The notes under the pieces were generated by a model that saw only the letters and a program-made list of their open reading frames with translations, had not been told where the DNA came from and did no database searches. The translations under genes and the position numbers were made by a program. Shown piece by piece: positions 1 to 4,937 of a stretch of DNA of 5,080 bases. This DNA comes from an uncultured Bacilli bacterium (GTDB taxonomy: Bacteria > Bacillota_I > Bacilli_A > RF39 > UBA660): positions 1 to 5,080 of the forward strand of contig CARMXJ010000067.1 of assembly GCA_949025205.1 (NCBI GenBank). Reading direction: 5' to 3'. Numbering within the stretch: position 1 is the stretch's first letter; the number at the start of each line of letters is the position of its first letter.

Positions 1-97
1 TGCTATATTTCCAAAAGGCATATGTTGCACTCATTATAACGCCCAGCATTCCTATTATTCCTAAAATCCATAGGCATACTCTTTCTATCTTTTTCAT
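1..97 (-). CDS. N-terminus of a small membrane protein (partial)
   Basis: Read leftward from an ATG at 97, this gives 32 residues before the window ends. They start MKKIERVCLW and run into a hydrophobic stretch at about residues 8-28 (rich in I, L, G, V, M) followed by WKYS. The basic start plus one hydrophobic helix suggests an inner-membrane protein or an uncleaved signal anchor. A GAGAGG ribosome site (104-109) lies 6 bases before the ATG, and a near-consensus SigA promoter lies further upstream, so this is a real gene start. It is divergent from the XRE regulator at 216-455, an arrangement in which the regulator often controls its neighbour; no operator could be identified. The family is not recognised because the rest of the gene is outside the window. 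Confidence 0.7.
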   Translation of the reverse strand, partial: MKKIERVCLWILGIIGMLGVIMSATYAFWKYS

Positions 98-142
98 GTT
101 ATACCTCTCTTGTTTCTGGAATCTTTCCACTATTTTGTTTTT

Positions 143-171
143 ATTATACTCCGTAATTTTCCACATTTCAA
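143..171 (-). promoter_or_regulatory. SigA-type promoter for the divergent membrane gene
   Basis: On the minus strand TTGAAA (166-171) and TATAAT (143-148) are separated by exactly 17 bases. This is one mismatch from the SigA consensus. It would start transcription near 136 and give a leader of about 40 bases before the ATG at 97. Confidence 0.8.
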
Positions 172-215
172 GAAATAAATTCGGAAAAATACGACAATTA
201 TTTAGAGGTGATACC

Positions 216-455
216 ATGATTGGCAAGATTATAAAAACGATGCGCCATGAGAAGTCTTATACACAAGACCAGTTAGCAAAACTAATCTATATTGGAAGAA
301 CTACTCTTAGTGATTATGAGCGAATGAAAACCGATATCAATTTTGAAACTTTAGAAAAAATTGCCACTGCTTGCGGGTATGACATTGTCTTTGTCCATAA
401 AAAAGATAAATCTAAAAATCTAACAACTAAGAATATAGAAAGAAAAGAAATTTAA
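216..455 (+). CDS. Small XRE-family helix-turn-helix regulator
   Basis: This 79-residue protein is a Cro/C1 (XRE) type DNA-binding regulator that is little more than one HTH domain. The fold covers about residues 3-58: YTQDQLAKL forms helix 2 and the turn, GRTTLSDYER is the recognition helix, and INFETLEKIATACGYDIVFV is the closing helix and strand usual in this family. The tail from about residue 62 is basic and polar (Lys, Asn). The ATG at 216 is preferred because GAGGTGAT (205-212), an excellent match to the 16S tail, lies just before it. The longer reading frame that starts at 96 would run through the promoter and start region of the divergent gene, and its extra 40 residues look like noise. 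The gene probably represses itself or the divergent membrane gene, or belongs to a nearby mobile element; its target is unknown. Confidence 0.85.
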   Translation: MIGKIIKTMRHEKSYTQDQLAKLIYIGRTTLSDYERMKTDINFETLEKIATACGYDIVFVHKKDKSKNLTTKNIERKEI

Positions 456-480
456 AAAAAAGAAGGTTGTTCCTCCTTTT
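451..480 (-). terminator. Hairpin terminator after the tiny membrane-protein genes
   Basis: On the minus strand a 9-bp stem (arms 472-480 and 458-466, one G·U pair) closes the 5-base loop 467-471. It runs into an 8-base U tract (454-461), partly inside the descending arm. It begins at the stop codon of the 43-residue gene. On the plus strand the same hairpin has one A-C mismatch and a short T run, so it may also weakly end transcription of the XRE gene. Confidence 0.7.
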
Positions 481-610
481 AATATACGCCGCAGCCACTA
501 AATCCAGCAAAGATTATTGCTAACAATATGAATAATACAATAATAATTAAAGCTGAATTTATTCCTTGGCTATTGCAACAATTGTCTTGATTTTTTTTAC
601 AGCAATTCAT
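479..610 (-). CDS. Tiny Cys-rich single-helix membrane protein, YjcZ-like
   Basis: This 43-residue protein has a polar N-terminus with two cysteine pairs (MNCCKKNQDNCCNSQG). One hydrophobic helix follows at about residues 19-36, containing the run ALIIIVLFILLAII, and the tail is GFSGCGVY. The order of a short polar head, an (A/S)LIxVLFILL helix core and a tiny Gly-rich end matches the YjcZ-type sporulation-associated tiny transmembrane proteins of Bacilli. A perfect AAGGAGGT site (621-628) lies 10 bases before the ATG at 610, which strongly supports translation. It lies 27 bases downstream of the 30-residue paralogue and is probably cotranscribed with it. The paired cysteines could bind metal or form disulfides in the spore envelope; that role is inference. 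Confidence 0.82.
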   Translation of the reverse strand: MNCCKKNQDNCCNSQGINSALIIIVLFILLAIIFAGFSGCGVY

Positions 611-637
611 TTAAACGGACACCTCCTTAATTAAAGA

Positions 638-730
638 CTAAATGAAAGCCCCTACGATGATAATAAGTAAGATGAATAATACTAAGATTATAGCTGGACC
701 AAGTCCATTACTTCCACAACAATGATTCAT
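638..730 (-). CDS. Tiny YjcZ-like sporulation-type membrane protein
   Basis: This 30-residue protein reads MNHCCGSNGLGPAIILVLFI and continues LLIIIVGAFI. It has a short head with one Cys-Cys pair and Gly residues, then a hydrophobic helix to the last residue. That is the classic layout of the YjcZ family of tiny transmembrane proteins linked to sporulation in Bacilli. AAAGGAGG (740-747) lies 9 bases before the ATG at 730. An ATG 12 bases further upstream opens a frame that stops after three codons, so 730 is the right start. It is the first gene of a two-gene unit with the 43-residue protein. Residues 13-26 resemble that protein's helix, so the two are likely paralogues. The exact function of this family is not known. 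Confidence 0.85.
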   Translation of the reverse strand: MNHCCGSNGLGPAIILVLFILLIIIVGAFI

Positions 731-764
731 AATTTCATTCCTCCTTTATTTGTCTTTTCATTTA

Positions 765-791
765 TATTGTATGGTAAGTTTTTTAGTTGGT
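765..791 (-). promoter_or_regulatory. Candidate sporulation-type (SigK/SigE-like) promoter
   Basis: On the minus strand CATACAATA (765-773) fits the SigK -10 pattern CATAnnnTA and also the SigE -10 core CATACAnT. An AC dinucleotide at 790-791 lies 16 bases upstream, the spacing expected for SigK. No SigA-like hexamer pair was found for these genes. The patterns are short, so this is suggestive; the tiny sporulation-type proteins downstream make it more plausible. Confidence 0.45.
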
Positions 792-802
792 GAGTGTTCT
801 TC

Positions 803-831
803 TTGTAATTTTTTTTCAAATTCGTTATAAT
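803..831 (+). promoter_or_regulatory. SigA-type promoter of prsA
   Basis: TTGTAA (803-808) and TATAAT (826-831) are separated by 17 bases. Transcription should begin near 838, which leaves a very short leader containing the ribosome site AAGGAGG at 843-849. Confidence 0.8.
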
Positions 832-855
832 AATTAATGTTTAAGGAGGATATTA

Positions 856-1872
856 ATGAAGAAAAAAATAATCGTACTTGGTTTATGTACTTTTATGGTA
901 TGTAGCTGTGGTAAAACAATACCAAAACTTGAAAATGGAAACGATGCCATTGTCAGTTTTTCAAACGGTGAAAAAATTAGTGTTGAGGATTTATACAATG
1001 ATTTAAAAAATAATTATGCATTGGAATCTTTAATTAGTTTGGTGGACAAAAAAATATTAGAAGATAAATATAAAGATAATTTAAATAGCGCATCAGAATA
1101 TGCTGATTCTACTATGAAATCTCTGGAAGAAAATTATGGAGATGATTTATTAAGTGCTATTCAAATGTATACATCTTTTTCAACAATAGATGCTTATAAA
1201 AATTATGTATATGTAAGTTATCTACAAAATCAAGCCATTGAAGATTATGCTAAAAATCAAGTCACTGAAAAAGAATTAAAAGATTATTATGAGAAAAATA
1301 TTTATGGAGATGTTCTCATCAATCATATTTTAGTTACACCAAATGTAAAAGATGATGCAACTGCCGATGAAAAAACAAATGCGGAGAATGAAGCAAAAGA
1401 CAAGATTAATACTATTATTGCTAAATTAAAAGAAAGTGATAATGTAAAAGATACATTTGCTTCTCTTGCCAAAGAATATTCAGAAGATACATCCACTAAA
1501 GAAGACGGTGGTTCTCTTGGATATATTAATGAAGGTACTTTATCAAGTAGTTATGATGAGATTATAAAAAATGCATTTCAATTAAAGGATGGTGAATTTT
1601 CAACTGAAGTTATTACAACAGAACTTGGATATCATGTTATTTACCGTGAGGCTTCTAAGGAAAAAGCAAGTTATGACGATGTGGTAGACAGTATCCGTGA
1701 AACTTTAGGAGAAAAATTATTAAGTGAAGATGCCACTATTAATACCAAAGCAATGCAAAACTTGCGAAAAGAATATGGTATGGATATAATCGATAGCGAA
1801 GTGCAAAGTCAATATGCTAAATATATTCAAAATGCTTTATCACAAGCAGCAAATAATAATACTACTAATTAA
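856..1872 (+). CDS. prsA: PrsA-like foldase lipoprotein (parvulin peptidyl-prolyl isomerase)
   Basis: This 338-residue protein is a membrane-anchored foldase that helps secreted proteins fold outside the cytoplasmic membrane through cis-trans isomerisation of prolyl bonds. The N-terminus has a KKK charge cluster, a hydrophobic core and the lipobox VCSC, with Cys18 as the predicted lipidated residue. A helical chaperone domain covers about residues 28-145. The parvulin domain covers about 153-266, with the family landmarks NHILV (His157), the DGGSLGY loop at 217-223, the AF pair near 240 and GYHVI (His260) in the last strand. A helical C-terminal part (about 270-338) returns to the chaperone domain, and the tail is Ala/Asn/Thr-rich. 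The length is slightly above the usual 280-300 residues. AAGGAGG lies 6 bases before the ATG. The gene has its own promoter and terminator, so it is probably monocistronic. Low-GC genomes often carry several paralogues, so this need not be the only PrsA. Confidence 0.93.
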   Translation: MKKKIIVLGLCTFMVCSCGKTIPKLENGNDAIVSFSNGEKISVEDLYNDLKNNYALESLISLVDKKILEDKYKDNLNSASEYADSTMKSLEENYGDDLLSAIQMYTSFSTIDAYKNYVYVSYLQNQAIEDYAKNQVTEKELKDYYEKNIYGDVLINHILVTPNVKDDATADEKTNAENEAKDKINTIIAKLKESDNVKDTFASLAKEYSEDTSTKEDGGSLGYINEGTLSSSYDEIIKNAFQLKDGEFSTEVITTELGYHVIYREASKEKASYDDVVDSIRETLGEKLLSEDATINTKAMQNLRKEYGMDIIDSEVQSQYAKYIQNALSQAANNNTTN

Positions 1873-1901
1873 AAAAATATCAGTCATTTGATATTTTTTT
1901 T
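1871..1901 (+). terminator. Bidirectional terminator between prsA and recX
   Basis: A 12-bp perfect stem (arms 1871-1882 and 1889-1900) closes a 6-base loop. A-rich and T-rich outer arms provide a U tract in both directions. It begins within the prsA stop codon and contains the recX stop codon, so it serves both convergent genes. Confidence 0.88.
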
Positions 1902-2671
1902 ATGTCTTCTAACACTTCCTCTATATCCTTATATAGAAAACCTTTGTTTATAAGTCTTCCTTTTATTTGATACCATAGTTCTGATGCTTGGTATTTTCTT
2001 TTTAGTTTGTTATAAAGTTTTAGTGCCTCTTTTTCTAAAGCTTGATTATTTGTTGGTAGTTCTATATTTTTTATTATATTTAAAATTTCTTCTTTATCGT
2101 ATCCTTCGTTTATAAAACAATACAAAATTTTTTCTTTTATTTTATTACTTCCATCTTTTTTATTGGCATTTATTTTTTTTAAAATATTGTGTTCTAATTT
2201 TTGATGCCATGTTTCTTTTGGAACTTGCATTAAAAAAAAATCAATTTTTTCTTCTGAAAATTCTAAATCTAGTAGTTTCTTCTTTATTTTTTTAGGGCCG
2301 CTGTTTGTTAAATTAACTTGGTCGTTTATAAATGCTTGTAAATAAGACTCTTCATTAATTAGATTTTTTTCTTCTAATTTGGTAATTGTATAGGCAATAT
2401 CTTGTTTTGAAAACTTATTTCTCGTTAAATACTCTCTTATTTCTTTTTTAGAGCGATTTTTATTTGCTATATATTGTATCGCTTTATAATAACAGGTAAG
2501 TGTTTCATTTTCTTGTAACAGATTGGAAAGTTCTTTTTCACTTATTTCTTTTTTGATTAGTAAGTTGTATTTTAAAATAATATCATCGTAAAGAATAATG
2601 CCTTCTTTTTTATCTAGAAAAGATATTTGGTAACTGTTGTTTTTTACTTTTTTATAACTTTTAATTTTCAT
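1880..2671 (-). CDS. recX: RecX, regulator of RecA
   Basis: This 263-residue protein belongs to the RecX family, which binds RecA filaments and limits (or in some species modulates) recombination and the SOS response. After an N-terminal extension typical of Firmicutes RecX (residues 1-58, a small beta-rich part beginning MKIKSYKKVK), it has repeated three-helix units. Unit 1 is about 60-108 (AIQYIANKNRSKKEIREYL, then KLEEKNLINEESY). Unit 2 is 108-150 (LQAFINDQ, then SGPKKIKKKLLDLEFSEEKI). Degenerate units follow at about 155-205 and 212-258. The SGPKKIKKKL and INxExY segments are the usual RecX signatures. The length suits the long Firmicutes form. No Shine-Dalgarno site precedes the ATG at 2671, and the promoter -10 lies only 6 bases away. 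An in-frame TGA further upstream and the lack of other start codons fix this start. It is convergent with prsA. Confidence 0.93.
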   Translation of the reverse strand: MKIKSYKKVKNNSYQISFLDKKEGIILYDDIILKYNLLIKKEISEKELSNLLQENETLTCYYKAIQYIANKNRSKKEIREYLTRNKFSKQDIAYTITKLEEKNLINEESYLQAFINDQVNLTNSGPKKIKKKLLDLEFSEEKIDFFLMQVPKETWHQKLEHNILKKINANKKDGSNKIKEKILYCFINEGYDKEEILNIIKNIELPTNNQALEKEALKLYNKLKRKYQASELWYQIKGRLINKGFLYKDIEEVLEDIKKISND

Positions 2672-2677
2672 ATTTCG

Positions 2678-2686
2678 ATTATAACA
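2678..2686 (-). promoter_or_regulatory. Extended -10 promoter of recX, apparently leaderless
   Basis: On the minus strand TGTTATAAT (2678-2686) is a perfect extended -10 element (TGnTATAAT). The -35 position holds only TTCTTC, a weak match. Six bases separate the -10 from the recX ATG, so the normal start of transcription falls on the A of the start codon. Confidence 0.65.
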
Positions 2687-2704
2687 CTTTTTTATAGAAG
2701 GAAG

Positions 2705-2735
2705 AAAAAATTGATGTTTTTTGCATCAATTTTTT
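2705..2735 (-). terminator. Terminator of the 288-residue gene
   Basis: A 12-bp perfect stem (arms 2724-2735 and 2705-2716) closes a 7-base loop (2717-2723). On the minus strand it ends in a six-U run. It lies 20 bases past the stop codon of the 2756-3622 gene and insulates it from recX. The stem is symmetric enough to work in both directions. Confidence 0.85.
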
Positions 2736-2755
2736 GTATTTTTGCTCTCAAATAT

Positions 2756-3622
2756 TTATCTTAAATACTCTGTAACTTCGTTTACAGCGACTCTCAAGTC
2801 ATAATAATTCCTTTGTTCTAGTATGCTTTTTACATCCTCTATATAAGCTACTACTTTGACTTGAGTATCTTCATCAGTAGTAGTAATGTATTTCCATTTT
2901 AATTTTTTTATTAATTCTTCCGCTTTTTTGACCCATTCTTCTTGGTCAGCTACGTTCTTTTCGTCTGCTTCTTCATTCCAGTTTTCTATATTCAATTTAG
3001 GTGGTTCACATGATTCTATTGGAGCTCTTCCAAGCTCTACAAGTTTTCTTTGATTATTTGCTAATTCTTTATATAACTCTTTTGTAAGTAAATAAATTGC
3101 AGCTTTATTTTCTTTTATTCTCTCTATTTTCCATTGTAACAATGTAAAAAAACACTCTATAGGACTAGCATATCCATATGTCTTTTTAATAATTACAATA
3201 TTATTATTTTTTATTACAGATTCAGCTCTTTTGATTGCTCTATTGGCATCTTCTTTTAAATAATTTATAATGTTCTTTTCATTTATACAATCTAAAATTT
3301 GATCATAGATTCCTTTACAACAAAATACACTATTATTATCTAAAATTTCCCCTAAAGTTAATGGCTCATGTGTTTTATTACTAAATAAACTTGCATGGTT
3401 TTTTTTATATTTTTCTAATACTTTACTATAAATTCGGTTTATATACAAAGCAACTTTAGTAATGCCTTTCGGTCCTAAATTTTGAGTACCACATAAATAT
3501 ATAGCTATTCTCTTCAATTCTGTCCATGGAATTACATTTGGTTCATATAAAATGCAAAGTAACAGAGATACTATTTTATTTTGAACTCTTTCTTTTTCCT
3601 TTTTAACAAATCCACCTTTCAT
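2756..3622 (-). CDS. Unrecognised helical protein with an Hsp70-lid-like C-terminus
   Basis: This 288-residue protein belongs to no family I can name. It is predicted soluble and mostly helical, with no signal peptide or membrane segment. Its seven cysteines include a CC pair at 101-102. A Lys-rich head (MKGGFVKKEKERVQ) precedes a mixed domain to about residue 120. A helical region follows at 121-200, then a linker with PIESCEPPKL at 201-210. Residues 219-288 are strongly helical: ADEKNVADQEEW, then AEELIKKLKW, YIEDVKSILEQR and YYDLRVAVNEVTEYLR. That spacing resembles the helical lid of DnaK, but the ATPase and substrate-binding beta domains are absent. This is resemblance by eye only. The ATG at 3622 is preferred because AAAGGGG (3631-3637) lies 8 bases before it; a TTG at 3640 would add six residues and overlap that site. 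The gene has its own promoter and terminator and sits beside the mobile insertion. Confidence 0.8.
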   Translation of the reverse strand: MKGGFVKKEKERVQNKIVSLLLCILYEPNVIPWTELKRIAIYLCGTQNLGPKGITKVALYINRIYSKVLEKYKKNHASLFSNKTHEPLTLGEILDNNSVFCCKGIYDQILDCINEKNIINYLKEDANRAIKRAESVIKNNNIVIIKKTYGYASPIECFFTLLQWKIERIKENKAAIYLLTKELYKELANNQRKLVELGRAPIESCEPPKLNIENWNEEADEKNVADQEEWVKKAEELIKKLKWKYITTTDEDTQVKVVAYIEDVKSILEQRNYYDLRVAVNEVTEYLR

Positions 3623-3652
3623 AATTAAAACCCCTTTCAATGTGCGTTGTTT

Positions 3653-3680
3653 ATTATATCAAAAAATTTGGAATTGTCAA
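3653..3680 (-). promoter_or_regulatory. Strong SigA-type promoter of the 288-residue gene
   Basis: On the minus strand a perfect TTGACA (3675-3680) and a perfect TATAAT (3653-3658) are separated by 16 bases, with TGA just before the -10 (extended -10). The -35 ends only 4 bases from the left 26-bp direct repeat, so the mobile insertion spared the promoter but replaced everything upstream of it. Confidence 0.85.
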
Positions 3681-3684
3681 GTTG

Positions 3685-3710
3685 GAAATGTTACTATTCA
3701 CGCCCAATAG
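3685..3710. repeat. 26-bp direct repeat, left copy
   Basis: This copy is identical over 26 bases to 4938-4963, in the same orientation. It begins GAAATGTTACTATTC and ends CCAATAG. It stops exactly where the palindromic element begins (TGTGCG at 3711). The most likely explanation is a target-site duplication bracketing the whole 3711-4937 insertion. Confidence 0.9.
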
Positions 3711-3901
3711 TGTGCGATTAAAATAGAAGTGTGACAAGTTATTCCAATTTGCCATCAAACTTCCAGGCACCGATAATGTGATAATATGGCTGAGAATCAG
3801 CAATAACTAGCAAGGCTAGAATCAGCCTATCACATTATACCCCTAAAAGTTTAATGTTTTCTCGGCATAAGTTGTCATAGCAAAGAAGTAATAATCGCAC
3901 A
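3711..3901. mobile_element. 191-bp palindromic MITE-like element
   Basis: This non-coding stretch is an imperfect palindrome over nearly its full length. Its ends are a perfect 10-bp inverted pair, TGTGCGATTA (3711-3720) and TAATCGCACA (3892-3901). Inward come TGACAAGTTATTCC against its partner with two mismatches, a 15-base block with three C/T differences, and a perfect 11-bp pair (3773-3783 with 3828-3838). Next are GGCTGA/TCAGCC (3788-3793 with 3822-3827) and a central CTAGC-AAG-GCTAG hairpin (3807-3819). It has no reading frame worth calling. The TGT...ACA ends and lack of coding capacity fit a miniature inverted-repeat element; its autonomous partner is not evident. It could instead be a structured left arm of the adjoining IS. 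It makes up most of the gene-free stretch between 3622 and 3955. Confidence 0.7.
3749..3777 (+). promoter_or_regulatory. Candidate promoter inside the palindrome, facing the transposase
   Basis: TTGCCA (3749-3754) and GATAAT (3772-3777) are separated by 17 bases; each is one mismatch from consensus. A transcript from here would begin near 3784, carry the central hairpins in its leader and run into the transposase gene about 170 bases further on. No better promoter was found between 3903 and the transposase start. Confidence 0.4.
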
Positions 3902-3902
3902 G

Positions 3903-3918
3903 TGTAGGTTTGTCAAAC
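3903..3918 (+). repeat. Left terminal inverted repeat of the IS
   Basis: TGTAGGTTTGTCAAAC is the exact reverse complement of 4922-4937. It contains a small internal dyad (GGTTT-GTC-AAACC at 3907-3919). The match ends at the 17th base. Confidence 0.92.
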
Positions 3919-3954
3919 CCAACCAACTAAATTTTTGGAAAGGATTGATAAACT

Positions 3955-4887
3955 GTGAGTAAACCAAAAATTACTCAGCAAATGAGATACCGTGAGTCTC
4001 TCATTAAATACGCCTTAAAACATGGCGTATCAAAAGCGTCTCGTGTTTATAACACGAATAGACAATACATCTATCGTTGGAGAAAAAGATATGATGGAAA
4101 TATTCGTTCACTAGCAAATCAAAGTAAGAAACCGAAAAGTCATCCTAATCAACATACCAAAGATGAGATAAAACTCATAAAAGATATGTTTGCAAAGAAT
4201 AAGGATACAGGTTTAGTTGTTCTTTGGGTTAAGTTAAAGCAACGTGGATATACTAGAACTGTTTCTAGTTTATATCATCAGTTAAAAAAACTAGAACTTA
4301 AATTTAATACCCCAAAGAAAAAGAAAAAAACTAAACCTAAACCTTATATCCAGATGACTTTTCCAGGAGAACGAATACAGATAGATGTTAAAACCGTTCC
4401 AACAAAATGTATAGTTGGCCAGTTCAAATTATATCAATATACAGCAATCGATGAATTCAGTCGTGTTCGTTACTTGAAAATTTATGGAGAAAAATCTACT
4501 TATACTTCTTACAAATTCTTGTTAGAAGTAATAAAGAGATTTCCTTTTAAAATTTATACTGTGCGAACGGACAACGGACCCGAATTCACCAAAAGATTGC
4601 TGTCTAAAGATCCACATGATAAGACAATATTTGAACTTGGACTAAAGAAGAATGGCATTCATCATGACTTAATTAAACCTTACACTCCAAAACATAATGG
4701 TAAGGTTGAACGAAGTCATCGTAAGGATAATGAACGGTTTTATTCGTCTCATCGCTTTTATTCATTAGAAGATGCCAATAAACAGTTGCAAGTTTACCTT
4801 AAGGAATACAATAATTTCCCTATGCAACCTCTAAATTGGAAATCTCCTAATGAATGGCTTCTTGATTATTTTAGCAAGCTAAAATAA
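3955..4887 (+). CDS. IS481-like DDE transposase
   Basis: This 310-residue transposase cuts and joins the ends of its own element. An N-terminal HTH domain covers about residues 12-46 (YALKHGVSKASRVYNTNRQY, then IYRWRKRYDG). A second helical segment (66-112) and a Lys-rich linker with KKKKK (119-130) follow. The RNase H-like core covers 134-305. The catalytic triad is Asp144 (ERIQIDVKT), Asp206 (RTDNGPEF) and Glu252 (HNGKVERSHR). The 45 residues between the second Asp and Glu exceed the roughly 35 usual for IS3/IS481 enzymes because of an insert around SKDPHDKTIFEL. The start is a GTG with GGAAAGGA (3937-3944) 10 bases before it. The frame is complete and uninterrupted, so the enzyme may be functional. 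IS481 is favoured by the single frame and the TGT...ACA ends; IS3-type OrfB is less likely without an upstream orfA. Confidence 0.92.
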   Translation: MSKPKITQQMRYRESLIKYALKHGVSKASRVYNTNRQYIYRWRKRYDGNIRSLANQSKKPKSHPNQHTKDEIKLIKDMFAKNKDTGLVVLWVKLKQRGYTRTVSSLYHQLKKLELKFNTPKKKKKTKPKPYIQMTFPGERIQIDVKTVPTKCIVGQFKLYQYTAIDEFSRVRYLKIYGEKSTYTSYKFLLEVIKRFPFKIYTVRTDNGPEFTKRLLSKDPHDKTIFELGLKKNGIHHDLIKPYTPKHNGKVERSHRKDNERFYSSHRFYSLEDANKQLQVYLKEYNNFPMQPLNWKSPNEWLLDYFSKLK

Positions 4888-4896
4888 TCTATCGTT

Positions 4897-4933
4897 GGTT
4901 TGTCGTTACTTTGTAACTTTTGTTTGACAAACC
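4897..4933 (+). repeat. Subterminal hairpin at the right end of the IS
   Basis: GGTTTGTC (4897-4904) pairs with GACAAACC (4926-4933), which lies inside the right terminal repeat. Directly stacked inside is GTTAC-TTT-GTAAC (4905-4917). GGTTTGTC also occurs in the left end (3907-3914), so the element carries three copies of this octamer. It begins 10 bases past the transposase stop. It could be a second transposase binding site or a transcript-end structure; it lacks a proper U tract. Confidence 0.65.
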
Positions 4934-4937
4934 TACA
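4922..4937 (-). repeat. Right terminal inverted repeat of the IS
   Basis: This is the exact reverse complement of 3903-3918. Its last base touches the right copy of the 26-bp direct repeat at 4938, which fixes the IS boundary. Confidence 0.92.

Larger units (their letters stand above)
3903..4937 (+). mobile_element. IS481-like insertion sequence, 1035 bp
   Basis: The element is bounded by perfect 16-bp inverted repeats with TGT...ACA ends and encodes a single complete DDE transposase, the usual IS481 layout and size. The right end also holds a subterminal hairpin (4897-4933). No short target duplication flanks the element itself: the left flank ends in CACAG and the right flank begins GAAAT, sharing only a single G at the junction. 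Instead, a 26-bp repeat lies directly at its right end and beyond the palindromic element on its left. The intact gene and intact ends suggest it is recent and possibly active. Confidence 0.85.

Noticed and set aside
150..204. A promoter for the XRE gene
   Set aside because: No hexamer pair with acceptable spacing was found on the plus strand; only weak single elements are present.
96..215. A 40-residue N-terminal extension of the XRE regulator starting at 96
   Set aside because: It overlaps the divergent gene's start, ribosome site and promoter. It has no ribosome site of its own and does not look like an XRE head, whereas the ATG at 216 has a near-perfect site.
3623..3640. TTG start for the 288-residue gene at 3640
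   Set aside because: The extra six residues are translated from the AAAGGGG ribosome site itself; the ATG at 3622 is correctly spaced from that site.
3770..3840. The central structured region as a tRNA or known riboswitch
   Set aside because: It has cloverleaf-like stems but no T-loop, anticodon-arm or aptamer motifs that I recognise, and the pairing continues outward as a long palindrome.
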